The notes under the pieces are model-generated. The model was not told where the DNA came from, ran no database searches, and was given only the letters and a program-made list of their open reading frames with translations. Below, in pieces: positions 1 to 8,240 of a DNA stretch of 64,000 bases (position 1 is its first letter; each line of letters starts with the position of its first letter). Both the position numbers and the translations under genes were made by a program. The DNA is from Candidatus Methylopumilus universalis (lineage in GTDB: Bacteria > Pseudomonadota > Gammaproteobacteria > Burkholderiales > Methylophilaceae): the NCBI RefSeq assembly GCF_006364435.1, contig NZ_CP040977.1, positions 248,001 through 312,000 on the forward strand, written 5' to 3'.

Positions 1-642
1 GGCTTAAAAATTGATGAGGATTTTTACTCGATCAATATCAAGGCTGGACAGACTCACTCAGAAATTGTCTTGCCGGAAATAAAAAAATTACTAAGCGAGC
101 ATCAATTAACCATAACGGATCTTGATGCTGTTGCATTTGGCAGAGGTCCAGGTTCATTTACAGGGATTAGAATTGCATGCGGCATAGCTTATGGATTGGG
201 CTATGGTGCATCGATTCCAGTCATCGGTGTTAATAATCTTTTGGCACTTGCTGAGGCATCAGGTAAAGATAAAGTGGTCAGTGGTATTGATGCCAGAATG
301 GGTGAAATATATTTAAGTGCTTACATAAAAGAAGGGAAAACATTTTCAGAGCCTATGCTCGAAGGTGTTTATAAGCCTCATGAATTGCCTCAGCTTAAAG
401 GCTTAGGTTGGACCTTAGTTGGAAATGCAATTGAGACATACGAAAAGCAAATGAAAGATCACTTTGGTCAGCAGATTGAAGAAGTTATTTTTGGCCCCTA
501 TGAAGTGGTCGAATCCATTTCTAAACTCGCAATGCCCTTCATTAAAAATAAATTATTCGAGCTGATTCATGCCGAACCTCTCTACTTAAGAAATAAAGTG
601 GCCTTTACGACCGAAGAGCGAAAGTCATTGAATGCAGTTTAG
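1..642 (+). CDS. tsaB: tRNA N6-threonylcarbamoyladenosine biosynthesis protein TsaB (5' partial)
   Basis: TsaB is the pseudo-peptidase partner of TsaD in the cytoplasmic TsaBDE complex, which makes the t6A modification at A37 of ANN-decoding tRNAs. The reading frame is open from base 1 and the N-terminus lies outside the window. The 213 residues present compare with about 230 in E. coli, so only a short piece is missing. The hallmark segment GRGPGSFTG sits at about residues 47-55 of the visible part, preceded by the family-typical HSE...LPEI region. A TTG at 70 could be read as a start, but the homologous sequence continues upstream of it. The 3' end overlaps rimI by 11 bases, the usual tsaB-rimI coupling. 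Confidence 0.93.
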   Translation, partial: GLKIDEDFYSINIKAGQTHSEIVLPEIKKLLSEHQLTITDLDAVAFGRGPGSFTGIRIACGIAYGLGYGASIPVIGVNNLLALAEASGKDKVVSGIDARMGEIYLSAYIKEGKTFSEPMLEGVYKPHELPQLKGLGWTLVGNAIETYEKQMKDHFGQQIEEVIFGPYEVVESISKLAMPFIKNKLFELIHAEPLYLRNKVAFTTEERKSLNAV

Positions 643-1069
643 TGACTTCAAAGAGATTGATTTAAGCGCGATTGAATTGATTGAAAATGAAGTTCATGCT
701 TACCCTTGGACGCGAGGTAATTTTTTAGATTCAATAAAATCAAGTCACACATGTTTTATGATGAAGGCAAATGAAGAAATCATAGGATATGCGGTCATAA
801 TGTTTGTATTAGATGAGTGTCACATACTTAATATAAGCATAAAAAAAAGTATGCAAAAGAAAGGCTATGGTTCGGATTTACTTAAAGAAGTAATTCGTCG
901 TTCAGAGTTGGCTCATTCTAAAACGATTTATCTTGAAGTTAGGATGTCCAATCATGCCGCTATTCACTTGTATGACAAACATGGGTTTAATGAAATGAGC
1001 ATTAGAAAAAATTATTATCGTGCTAAAGAAGGGCGGGAAGATGCAGTTTTAATGGGGCTCGAGATTTGA
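632..1069 (+). CDS. rimI: Ribosomal-protein-S18-alanine N-acetyltransferase RimI
   Basis: This is a GNAT-fold acetyltransferase of 145 residues, the normal size for RimI, which acetylates the N-terminal alanine of ribosomal protein S18 using acetyl-CoA. The acetyl-CoA pyrophosphate-binding loop QKKGYGSDLL is visible at about residues 75-84. The C-terminal YYRAKEGREDAVLM is the family-typical tail. The ATG lies inside the end of tsaB and the stop overlaps the ATG of the next gene (TGATG), so the three genes are probably translationally coupled. The RimI assignment rests on family features and on the tsaB neighbour; substrate specificity is inferred. Confidence 0.9.
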   Translation: MQFSDFKEIDLSAIELIENEVHAYPWTRGNFLDSIKSSHTCFMMKANEEIIGYAVIMFVLDECHILNISIKKSMQKKGYGSDLLKEVIRRSELAHSKTIYLEVRMSNHAAIHLYDKHGFNEMSIRKNYYRAKEGREDAVLMGLEI

Positions 1070-1584
1070 TGGATGCTGAATACACAAAAAGAATTTTAAA
1101 GGAACTTGAATTATTTCCCCTTTGGAAATTAAAAGACAAGGATATTGCTTTATCTATTTCAAAAGAAGAGATAAAGCTCATTGAGACCGATTTATTTTTT
1201 GTATTCAAAATTAATTGTGTAGAAGGATCGTTATTACTTTTAAGCCAGAATTTTGTATTGGAACAGGAAGGGGCTGTACAAGAATTATTTTTAAATATTG
1301 CAAAATTTATTACAACGACGATAGGTCAAGACACATTCCAGAAAAATCATTTATTAATACTCACTAAAGATCAATTAAGCGACCTATGCCTAAATACTCC
1401 TCCAAAGCATATGCTAGCTTTTGGGTTAAATAATCAGTTTTTTGAAGAATACAAAACAAATAATTTGATGAATAATGTCACTTTGAACATTAAGCATACG
1501 CTTGATCTTAATCATCTTCTTCAAAACCCAAAAGATAAGAAATTAGTTTGGGAAAATATTTTAGATTTAATTAAAGACTTTTAA
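1069..1584 (+). CDS. Small HolD-like protein (possible DNA polymerase III psi subunit)
   Basis: This 171-residue protein begins [15 protein letters not shown], resembling the start of E. coli HolD (LQQLGITQWSLRR). It ends with a [21 protein letters not shown] stretch that parallels the HolD C-terminal helix (LTDLRANP...ALWQQI). In E. coli holD is also directly linked to rimI. Psi binds chi and tau and connects the clamp loader to SSB. In many betaproteobacteria the slot after rimI holds a family-4 uracil-DNA glycosylase whose N-terminus looks similar. The present protein lacks that enzyme's GEAPG-type motif and its iron-sulfur cysteines. ATG 1069 was chosen over TTG 1066 because it shares its A with the rimI stop. 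The middle of the protein is unrecognised and the identification is tentative. Confidence 0.5.
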   Translation: MDAEYTKRILKELELFPLWKLKDKDIALSISKEEIKLIETDLFFVFKINCVEGSLLLLSQNFVLEQEGAVQELFLNIAKFITTTIGQDTFQKNHLLILTKDQLSDLCLNTPPKHMLAFGLNNQFFEEYKTNNLMNNVTLNIKHTLDLNHLLQNPKDKKLVWENILDLIKDF

Positions 1585-1600
1585 AAAAGAAAGAACATTA

Positions 1601-3325
1601 ATGCTTGCATCAAAATTTTACATTTCAACCCTAAAGGAGGCGCCATCAGAGGCTGAGCTTATTAGTCATAAACTTATGATTCGCGCAGGCTTTATTAAGC
1701 GACTCGGTTCAGGCCTTTATTCTTGGATGCCACTTGGCTTAAAAGTTTTAAGAAAAATTGAAGCGATCATTAGAAATGAAATGAATAAGGCAGGGGCCCT
1801 AGAGTTATTAATGCCAGCCATACAGCCAGCTGAGCTATGGGAAGAGACAGGGCGATGGGAACTCTTCGGACCACAGATGTTAAAAATCAAAGATCGCCAT
1901 GATCGAAGTTTTTGTTTTGGACCGACGCACGAAGAAGTGATCACAGATATTGCTAGAAAAGAAATTAATAGCTACAAGCAGCTGCCTATTAATTTTTATC
2001 AGATTCAAATGAAATTTAGGGATGAAATTAGACCTCGTTTCGGGGTGATGCGTGCTCGCGAGTTTCTTATGAAGGACGCCTATTCTTTCCACGCCTCAAA
2101 AAACTCTCTGCAAGAAACCTACGAGACGATGTATCAGGCCTATACCAATATTTTTAATAAGATAGGTCTTCAGTTTAGAGCAGTTAAAGCGGATACCGGT
2201 GCAATTGGAGGAGACGGGTCACATGAGTTTCATGTTTTAGCTGATTCCGGTGAAGATGCGATTGCATATAGCTCGGTTTCTGACTATGCCGCTAACATTG
2301 AATTAGCAGAAGCTATTCTTCAGGATCATAAAAGGCCAGATGCAATAGAGAAGATGGTTAGATTTGACACACCTAAACAGACGACATGTGACGACGTCGC
2401 TAAGTTAATTGGCGCATCTACTAAGAAGACAGTCAAAACTATAGCCCTTATCAATCAAACTAATGAAGCGAATGAATTTTTCTTGGCTCTTCTTCGCGGC
2501 GATCATGAACTTAATGAAGTGAAATTATCTAAACTACAAGGATTTGAGAATTTCCGTTTTGCAACTGAAGATGAAGTGAAAGAGCATCTTAAATGCCCAC
2601 CAGGATTTATTGGGCCTGTAGGAGTTAAATCTTCTATAAAAATTATAGCGGACAAGTCCGTCGGTATTCTGTCTGATTTTATCTGCGGGGCCAACGAGCC
2701 CAAGCTTCATCTAAAAGGGGTAAATTTTGTGCGAGACGTTCCGGAGCCACTACTTTATGCAGATATAAGAAAAGTGGTTGAAGGTGATGTCAGTCCAGAT
2801 AAGCAAGGCATGCTTCAGATATGCAGAGGGATTGAAGTAGGCCATATTTTTCAGTTGGGTAATAAATACTCTAAAGCGATGAAAGCCGAATATTTAGATG
2901 AAAATGGCCAGACTCAAACTTTAGAGATGGGCTGTTACGGTATAGGAGTGTCACGCATTGTAGCTGCTGCTATTGAGCAATCACATGATGATAAGGGCAT
3001 TGTTTTTCCTATTAATATCGCACCTTTCGAAGTGGTGATTGCACCTATAGGTTACGACAAAAGTATTGAAGTAAAAGCTTCGGCTCATAAAATTTATGAT
3101 GCGCTTCAGGCTTTAGGGGTTGACGTCTTGCTCGATGACCGAGGAGAGCGCCCGGGGATTATGTTTGCCGAGATGGAGTTGATAGGTATTCCTTATAGAA
3201 TTGTCATTGGTGATCGTAATTTAAAAGAAGGTAAAGTCGAGTTCCAAGGTCGATTGGATCAAGAGTCTAAGTTAGTTGATGAATATCAAATAGTTAAAGA
3301 AATTAAATCTTTGTTAGCCCATTGA
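1601..3325 (+). CDS. proS: Prolyl-tRNA synthetase (bacterial type, with editing domain)
   Basis: ProS charges tRNA-Pro with proline in the cytoplasm. The 574 residues match the bacterial class-II ProS length (572 in E. coli). Motif 1 lies at about residues 28-75 ([13 protein letters not shown]...). Motif 2 is at about 138-165 ([17 protein letters not shown]), with the FGPTHEEV segment just before it. Motif 3 is GCYGIGVSR at about residues 446-454. The roughly 180-residue insertion between motifs 2 and 3 is the YbaK-like INS editing domain that hydrolyses Ala-tRNA-Pro. The C-terminal anticodon-binding domain includes [10 protein letters not shown]. It starts 16 bases after the HolD-like gene and is probably the last gene of the tsaB operon. 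Confidence 0.97.
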   Translation: MLASKFYISTLKEAPSEAELISHKLMIRAGFIKRLGSGLYSWMPLGLKVLRKIEAIIRNEMNKAGALELLMPAIQPAELWEETGRWELFGPQMLKIKDRHDRSFCFGPTHEEVITDIARKEINSYKQLPINFYQIQMKFRDEIRPRFGVMRAREFLMKDAYSFHASKNSLQETYETMYQAYTNIFNKIGLQFRAVKADTGAIGGDGSHEFHVLADSGEDAIAYSSVSDYAANIELAEAILQDHKRPDAIEKMVRFDTPKQTTCDDVAKLIGASTKKTVKTIALINQTNEANEFFLALLRGDHELNEVKLSKLQGFENFRFATEDEVKEHLKCPPGFIGPVGVKSSIKIIADKSVGILSDFICGANEPKLHLKGVNFVRDVPEPLLYADIRKVVEGDVSPDKQGMLQICRGIEVGHIFQLGNKYSKAMKAEYLDENGQTQTLEMGCYGIGVSRIVAAAIEQSHDDKGIVFPINIAPFEVVIAPIGYDKSIEVKASAHKIYDALQALGVDVLLDDRGERPGIMFAEMELIGIPYRIVIGDRNLKEGKVEFQGRLDQESKLVDEYQIVKEIKSLLAH

Positions 3326-3405
3326 AAATTTAACCAATTTATTCATAAGTATATGATTTAATTGAGTTTTTTTTGTCAAGTATTTATTACAAAATAATTA
3401 CAATT

Positions 3406-3434
3406 AAGGGGTGTATTTGTTAAAAAAAAGGGGT
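3406..3434 (+). repeat. Direct repeat AAGGGGT, two copies 22 bp apart
   Basis: AAGGGGT occurs at 3406-3412 and again at 3428-3434, a spacing of 22 bp (about two helical turns), in the 226-bp leader before the DUF1097 gene. Same-face spacing would suit a transcription factor bound to both copies, but no regulator is known to me for this motif. Function is unknown; the repeat itself is seen directly. Confidence 0.35.
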
Positions 3435-3551
3435 AATATTCGGCAAGTAGTTAGTAATCAATGACCTGGAAGACTAGGCCCATATGATAACTAAGTGCTC
3501 AAGTACTACAGCTCTTTGATGTATATACAGTCAACTAACTTAGGAGATGTT

Positions 3552-4034
3552 ATGTCGAAATCATTAGCAGTAGCAATTAGTGTTGGTGTAATAGCAGGTC
3601 TTTGGAGTTTCCTCGGAAGTGGTTATCTCAGCTTTGCAAGTATCGCGATTGGTTTTATAGCTTGGGCTGCTTCTGGCCTAGTTGGCAAATCAGACGCAAT
3701 GCAAAAAACAGTTATTGGAATGACGTTCGGCGCAATTATTGCATCAGTTGCAGTTTATTTAGCGGGTGTTGAATTACCGCTTATAGGTGCAAATATCGCA
3801 GTAGGCGTTGGTGTAGCAGCACTCATTCTTGTTCTGGTTGCTGATAAGGTATCTCAAGTTGCTAATGTTGGTGTAAATGTTTTAGGTTTTGCGTCAGCTT
3901 TCACACTATCACCAAGTGCAGCTAGTATCGGTGCAATGGATTTATCTAATCCAGTAGCTATTGTTTTAGTTTCAAGTATCTTGGGCGTAGTTGCAGGTAA
4001 CTTAGCAGGAAGACTTGCCGCTGCAATTAAATAA
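3552..4034 (+). CDS. DUF1097-family integral membrane protein
   Basis: A 160-residue, very hydrophobic protein with about five predicted transmembrane segments rich in Gly, Ala, Ser and Val, resembling the DUF1097 family (E. coli YcdZ type). Its biochemical role is unknown. The reading frame extends upstream to an ATG at 3495. The start at 3552 is chosen because TAGGAG lies 5 bases before it and because the mature family begins with a short tail followed directly by the first membrane helix. It stands alone between proS (same strand) and a convergent gene, with a 226-bp leader that contains a GGGGT repeat and a strong terminator after it, so it is likely a single-gene transcript with its own control. 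Confidence 0.75.
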   Translation: MSKSLAVAISVGVIAGLWSFLGSGYLSFASIAIGFIAWAASGLVGKSDAMQKTVIGMTFGAIIASVAVYLAGVELPLIGANIAVGVGVAALILVLVADKVSQVANVGVNVLGFASAFTLSPSAASIGAMDLSNPVAIVLVSSILGVVAGNLAGRLAAAIK

Positions 4035-4045
4035 TTGTTTTAAAT

Positions 4046-4078
4046 AAAAAAACGCACCTTTTGAGGTGCGTTTTTTTT
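4046..4078 (+). terminator. Bidirectional Rho-independent terminator
   Basis: The stem CGCACCT (4053-4059) pairs with AGGTGCG (4064-4070) around a TTTG loop. It is flanked by an A-run before and eight T's after, which extend the stem. It ends transcription of the DUF1097 gene and, read from the other strand, of the gene ending at 4077, so it works in both directions. Confidence 0.92.
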
Positions 4079-4946
4079 ATTTAGATTTGCTAGAAATTTT
4101 AAACCCATAATAGGTTCCGAACTCACCCTCAGATTCGTTATATATAAAGAATAAATTATTTGCGAAGCCAAGGCCGTTGTAATGATTGTGTGCCCTTAAC
4201 TTGATATCCTTTGGCAAAGAAGATTTACCAACGAAGCTACCCTTAACATTAAAGATTAATACTGCTTTATGGTCCACATCGAGAATAGCCAGCTCTTCCC
4301 CATCAATGCTCGTTGCCGCAATAAAGCTATCGCTTAAATCATCAAATGCTACACCTGCTGATTTGAGATCCAAATTAATTTCCCCCACTTTGCTGCCATC
4401 ATTCACATCAATAATAATGACCCTGCCACTTCTTTTTTGTTTAGCAAAGTAACGATTCGTTTTTGAGTCAAAAGAAGGCATCGTTGCTGAATCGCCAAAG
4501 GCAGGATTAAAGCTAGACACTTCTTTGGAGGTACCTTTTAAAATACCTTGTGAATCGAGGTCTAGAGAAAAAATACCCGTGTTAGGTGCGAAACCAGCTT
4601 CACTCGAAACGTTATAAGTGATGGTTGTAAGCTGAAAGCTTAATTCATTATAAAAAATGGAGCGATTATCAAATCCTGCTTGTGTTGAAGCCACATACTT
4701 TCCAGATTGATCATAGGTGTGAATAAGTGATTTAGAGATAGGTGCTTCGGTTTCAGAGCCTAAAGGAGCTAGGCCGCCATCTGCGATGTAATATTTTTTC
4801 TGTCCCGGAATAAAAGCCACTGTCATAGGCCGCGTCGTGGGCTTCTTAGCAAGCGTAATTTTAACTTCTGATTTTGCTTCAGGAAGCACGTCCGCATAAA
4901 TAGAATAATTAAATATTAAAAAACATAATGCAATAATAATTTTCAT
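4077..4946 (-). CDS. Exported protein of unknown function, probable beta-propeller
   Basis: A 289-residue protein with a clear signal peptide (basic MK, hydrophobic core, probable cleavage after IYA at about residue 18). The rest is rich in short beta-strand patterns and repeats such as KYYIADGG, GIFSLDLDSQG, RVIIIDVNDG and ELAILDVDHKAVLIFNV. These resemble NHL/YVTN-type six-bladed propellers (as in yellow/major royal jelly-like or SMP-30-like proteins), though I cannot assign a family. No catalytic motif is evident. The stop codon lies at the edge of the bidirectional terminator. It sits 30 bases downstream of the queA start on the same strand and may be cotranscribed with it. A periplasmic location is inferred. 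Confidence 0.7.
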   Translation of the reverse strand: MKIIIALCFLIFNYSIYADVLPEAKSEVKITLAKKPTTRPMTVAFIPGQKKYYIADGGLAPLGSETEAPISKSLIHTYDQSGKYVASTQAGFDNRSIFYNELSFQLTTITYNVSSEAGFAPNTGIFSLDLDSQGILKGTSKEVSSFNPAFGDSATMPSFDSKTNRYFAKQKRSGRVIIIDVNDGSKVGEINLDLKSAGVAFDDLSDSFIAATSIDGEELAILDVDHKAVLIFNVKGSFVGKSSLPKDIKLRAHNHYNGLGFANNLFFIYNESEGEFGTYYGFKISSKSK

Positions 4947-4976
4947 AAGATCTATTTTCTAAGGTTGATTGTTAAT

Positions 4977-6002
4977 TTAAGACCGCTCAATAAATGTAGC
5001 ATCGCCATAACTAAAAAAGCGATATTCATTTTTAATGGCGTGCTGATATAGTCTTTTCATAGTATCACTTCCACTAAAAGCCGAGACTAAAATAAATAAT
5101 GTACTTTTCGGTAAATGAAAGTTGGTAAGTAATGCGTCTACAATTTTAAATGTATAACCTGGTTTAATAAAGATAGAAGTTTCTTTTAATCCAGATTGGA
5201 TCGTTTCCTCGGAAAATAAACTTTCAAGCGCTCTTAAAACGGTGGTACCGATGGCAATAATTCTGCCATTCTTTGATTTGGCATCATTAATCATGTGAAT
5301 AGTTTTATCTGGCACATTAAAAGACTCGCTATGCATTTGATGGTCATTAATATCGTTATCTCTAACGGGTTGAAAAGTGCCAGCTCCGACATGCAGCGTT
5401 AAAAAAGTGTATTTAATTTTTTTGTCATCTAAGGCTTTAAAAATTTCATCGGTAAAATGGAGTCCAGCAGTGGGCGCTGCGACGGCACCCGACTCTTTGG
5501 CATAGATTGTTTGGTATCTTTTTTCATCAGATATATCCGCATTTCTCTCGATGTAAGGGGGTAAGGGGATATGCCCATATCTTTCAAGTATGTCGTAACT
5601 GGATAAATTTGAATTAAACCCAATATAAAAAAGATCGTTTTCTTTCTTGATGACTTTAACCGACACGTCTTTGTTGATTTCAAAGATATTATCATCAACT
5701 ATTTTTTTTGATGTTTTTAAGTGCGCGAGCGCATGATGGTCATCCAAGATACGCTCAATCATGATTTCAACTTTTCCGCCTGTGATTTTTTTCCCAAATA
5801 ACCTGGCTTTAATCACACGTGTGTCATTGAAAATCAAAAGATCATTTGGATTTAATAAATCAACAAAGTCTGTAAACTTTTTATCGCTGAATGACTTTGT
5901 ATTTTTATTTAAAACAAGGAGCCGACTCGAGTCCCTTTTTTGAAGGGGAGTTTGGGCAATAAGATGCTGGGGCAGTTCAAAATTAAAGTCTTCAATTAGC
6001 AT
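4977..6002 (-). CDS. queA: S-adenosylmethionine:tRNA ribosyltransferase-isomerase QueA
   Basis: QueA transfers and isomerises the ribosyl part of SAM onto 7-aminomethyl-7-deazaguanine in tRNA to form epoxyqueuosine. The 341-residue length is close to the usual 340-356. Family motifs are plain: the N-terminal LPQHLIAQTP and DSSRLLVL, the central ESGAVAAPTAGLHFT (about residues 165-180) and LHVGAGTFQPV (about 203-213). The C-terminal FHLPKSTLF...SAFSG is also present. Its usual partner tgt is not in this window. The upstream region (6003-6060) separates it from the DUF2970 gene on the same strand. Confidence 0.96.
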   Translation of the reverse strand: MLIEDFNFELPQHLIAQTPLQKRDSSRLLVLNKNTKSFSDKKFTDFVDLLNPNDLLIFNDTRVIKARLFGKKITGGKVEIMIERILDDHHALAHLKTSKKIVDDNIFEINKDVSVKVIKKENDLFYIGFNSNLSSYDILERYGHIPLPPYIERNADISDEKRYQTIYAKESGAVAAPTAGLHFTDEIFKALDDKKIKYTFLTLHVGAGTFQPVRDNDINDHQMHSESFNVPDKTIHMINDAKSKNGRIIAIGTTVLRALESLFSEETIQSGLKETSIFIKPGYTFKIVDALLTNFHLPKSTLFILVSAFSGSDTMKRLYQHAIKNEYRFFSYGDATFIERS

Positions 6003-6060
6003 ATTAGATTTATGCGCTTAACATTTTAAGAGCAGTTTTTAAATGATCTGAATATTAGAA

Positions 6061-6252
6061 TTATTTAATATGGTTCAAAATAATACCTACTAAAATTGCA
6101 AGCGTTAATAGCAAAAGAATTGCCACTAAAAAACCTATAATCACAAAATACTTTATCCCATGCTTTTCAACAAAAGCATCATCCTGAGAAAATCTTCTAT
6201 TATTTTGGATGCCGAAAAAAGCCGATAGGATACTTTTGATGATATTAAGCAT
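6061..6252 (-). CDS. DUF2970-family small membrane protein
   Basis: A 63-residue protein with the DUF2970 layout: an N-terminal amphipathic stretch with SILSAFFGIQNNR, a short polar linker, and one C-terminal transmembrane helix (about residues 35-60). In many betaproteobacteria a DUF2970 gene lies inside the cytochrome oxidase operon between ctaG and coxC. Here that slot is empty and the gene sits upstream of the cox locus on the opposite strand, beyond tRNA-Leu. A link to oxidase assembly is inferred from that context in relatives only. Confidence 0.7.
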   Translation of the reverse strand: MLNIIKSILSAFFGIQNNRRFSQDDAFVEKHGIKYFVIIGFLVAILLLLTLAILVGIILNHIK

Positions 6253-6318
6253 GGTCTTTTACTAAGTTTTAAATTCCTACAATCATAATATAGTTATCAG
6301 ATTTAAGCCGATATTATC

Positions 6319-6324
6319 TATAAT
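6319..6324 (+). promoter_or_regulatory. Probable -10 element of the tRNA-Leu promoter
   Basis: A perfect TATAAT lies 23 bases before the tRNA 5' end, which suits a transcription start near 6331. No good -35 hexamer sits at 16-18 bp (the nearest candidate, TTATCA at 6294, is 19 bp away), so only the -10 is supported. Confidence 0.5.
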
Positions 6325-6347
6325 GTTAAGCTTGTATGCATCTAGAG

Positions 6348-6434
6348 GCCGGGATGGCGGAATTGGTAGACGCACGGGACTCAAAATCCCGCGCTAGTAA
6401 TAGCGTGCGAGTTCGATTCTCGCTCCCGGCACCA
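6348..6434 (+). tRNA. tRNA-Leu (anticodon CAA)
   Basis: An 87-base class-II tRNA. The acceptor stem GCCGGGA pairs with TCCCGGC, followed by encoded ACCA. The anticodon stem CGGGA/TCCCG encloses the loop CTCAAAA with anticodon CAA at 6382-6384, reading UUG. The long variable arm (GCGCTAGTAATAGCGTG region) and T-arm GAGTTCGATTCTC are typical of leucine tRNA. The D-arm carries AATTGGTAGACGC. All elements are seen directly. It is the only tRNA found in the window. Confidence 0.97.
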
Positions 6435-6478
6435 TAAATTATTGGAATTTTTTTCTTTTAAGTACGTCAAGAGAAAAT

Positions 6479-6937
6479 ATGATTCAAATCAAAAAGTCAA
6501 AGAAAGGCACTTTAGACGAATTTATTCTTCGGCCAAATCCATCTATGCCATGGAGAGTGATTAAAAAAATATATCTTTTTTTCTTTATCTTTATTCTCAT
6601 AATTTCCTTAATACTCTGTTACTTTGGATTGTATCTAGCGATTCCTTTTTACGGCATTGAAGTGCTTTTGCTTGGATATGCTTTATATTTCACTTGTCTT
6701 AAAAGTACCTTTTATCAAATTATAAGAATCAGTTCCCGCTTAATTGAAATTAAAACTATTCAAGGGAAAAAAATAATTAGAGAGGAGTTTAATCGAGACT
6801 GGAGTAAATTTAGACTTGTAACAACATACTTTAATCGACCTAGCTATATAGTCATAAGCTCTAAGGGAAAAAATACTCGTATTGGAGATTTTTTATGCGA
6901 GAAAGAGCGCTTAGAATTGTTTAAAAAAATCTCATGA
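6479..6937 (+). CDS. DUF2244-family membrane protein
   Basis: A 152-residue protein with the DUF2244 pattern: an LRPNPSMPWR-type N-terminal motif, two adjacent transmembrane helices (about residues 28-75), and a soluble C-terminal half with WSKFRLVTTY and an IGDFLCEKERLELFKKI ending. The function of the family is not known. In betaproteobacteria it commonly precedes coxB, as here (103 bases upstream), which suggests a role connected with cytochrome oxidase. A likely promoter for coxB lies in the gap, so the two may be transcribed separately. Confidence 0.75.
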   Translation: MIQIKKSKKGTLDEFILRPNPSMPWRVIKKIYLFFFIFILIISLILCYFGLYLAIPFYGIEVLLLGYALYFTCLKSTFYQIIRISSRLIEIKTIQGKKIIREEFNRDWSKFRLVTTYFNRPSYIVISSKGKNTRIGDFLCEKERLELFKKIS

Positions 6938-6952
6938 TTACTATTTTTCGTA

Positions 6953-6981
6953 TTGATTTTAAAAAATCCTACTGATAACAT
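6953..6981 (+). promoter_or_regulatory. Candidate sigma-70 promoter of the cox operon
   Basis: TTGATT (6953-6958), a 17-base spacer and TAACAT (6976-6981) precede coxB by about 60 bases. Both hexamers deviate from consensus by two bases, so the call is moderate at best. It gives a 5' leader of about 50 bases ending in TAAGGA before the coxB ATG. Confidence 0.35.
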
Positions 6982-7040
6982 GAGGAACATAAAATTTCAG
7001 TAAATATAGATCATTCGACTTTTACCGTAAGGAATAATAA

Positions 7041-8201
7041 ATGCACTTGAATAAAAGTATGGCTAGATTTTTATCTAATTTCATAGTTATCGTCTCAGCA
7101 CTATTCTTATTAAGCCCCGATATATTACATGCTGCTTGGGGTTTAAATATGAGAGAGGGAGCTACCCCTATAAGTCAAGATGTTTATAACATGCATATGA
7201 CTTCTTTATATGTAGTTACTGTCATTGGTATTTTGGTGTTTGGTGTGATGTTTTGGTCAATATTCCATCATCGTAAGTCGAAAGGCGTCAAACCAGCAAA
7301 ATTTTCACACAGCACAACCGTTGAAGTAATTTGGACTCTTATACCTTTTGCTATCATTGTTGCATTGGCAATACCTGCAACTAAACTTCTTGCAAGGATG
7401 GATGACACTTCAAAATCTGAAATCACTATCAAAGCAACAGGGTATCAATGGAAATGGAAATATGACTACATAGATGAGGATATTACTATTTACAGTAATT
7501 TGGCCGCTGATAGTGTTGATGCTAGCCAGAGGAATTCAGGTATTGATCCAAAGACTGCAGATAACTATTTACTAAATACTGATACAGCTCTTGTACTTCC
7601 TGTTGGTAAAAAAATTAGAATTATGACAACAGCGAACGATGTTATTCATGCTTGGTGGGTGCCTGATCTAGGCTGGAAAAGAGACGCTATCCCAGGATTC
7701 ATTAATGACAACTGGACGGTAATTAATAAAGAAGGTGTTTATCGCGGGCAGTGCGCTGAAATTTGCGGCAAAGGACATGGATATATGCCCATTGTTGTAA
7801 AGGCTGTTCCAGAAAAACAATACTTAGCTTGGGTTCAAGAAACAAAACTTGCATTAAAATCTAAAAAAGATAGTGGCGATAAAGAGCTGTCAATGGATGA
7901 GTTAAAATCTAAAGGTGAAGCGGTTTATAAAGCAAATTGTCTAGCTTGTCATCAAGCAAATGGACAAGGTATTAAGGGAGTTTTCCCATCAATTGATGGC
8001 AGCCCTCTTGCAAACCTAAAGGAAAATATACCAGCTCATATTCATCAAGTTATTTATGGAAAGGGAAATATGCCAGCTTTTGGCGAGCAACTATCGGACA
8101 CTGATATTGCCTCAGTAGTTACTTTCACAAGAAATAATTGGGGTAATAAAACAGGCGATATTATTCAGCCTAAAGATGTAGCAGCAGGCAGAAAGAAATA
8201 A
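7041..8201 (+). CDS. coxB: Cytochrome c oxidase subunit II with fused cytochrome c domain
   Basis: Subunit II receives electrons from cytochrome c at the binuclear CuA centre and passes them to subunit I. The 386-residue protein has an N-terminal signal/anchor, two transmembrane helices (about residues 50-75 and 93-115), and the aromatic GYQWKWKYDY patch. The CuA ligands are HAWWVPDLG at about residue 203 and CAEICGKGHGYM at about 238-249. A C-terminal class-I cytochrome c domain follows, with heme motif CLACH at about residue 300 and a distal GNMPAFG methionine. The fusion makes this a caa3-like oxidase that can take electrons through its own heme c. It is the first gene of the cox operon; TAAGGA precedes the ATG. 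Confidence 0.97.
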   Translation: MHLNKSMARFLSNFIVIVSALFLLSPDILHAAWGLNMREGATPISQDVYNMHMTSLYVVTVIGILVFGVMFWSIFHHRKSKGVKPAKFSHSTTVEVIWTLIPFAIIVALAIPATKLLARMDDTSKSEITIKATGYQWKWKYDYIDEDITIYSNLAADSVDASQRNSGIDPKTADNYLLNTDTALVLPVGKKIRIMTTANDVIHAWWVPDLGWKRDAIPGFINDNWTVINKEGVYRGQCAEICGKGHGYMPIVVKAVPEKQYLAWVQETKLALKSKKDSGDKELSMDELKSKGEAVYKANCLACHQANGQGIKGVFPSIDGSPLANLKENIPAHIHQVIYGKGNMPAFGEQLSDTDIASVVTFTRNNWGNKTGDIIQPKDVAAGRKK

Positions 8202-8240
8202 TTTTAAATTTAATTTTTTTAATTTAGGAAGATTTTAAGA

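Noticed and set aside
1023-1208. Open frame of 61 codons on the minus strand over rimI and the HolD-like gene
   Set aside because: It lies wholly within well-supported genes on the other strand and its product has no recognisable feature; the same holds for the many other frames lying antisense to real genes.
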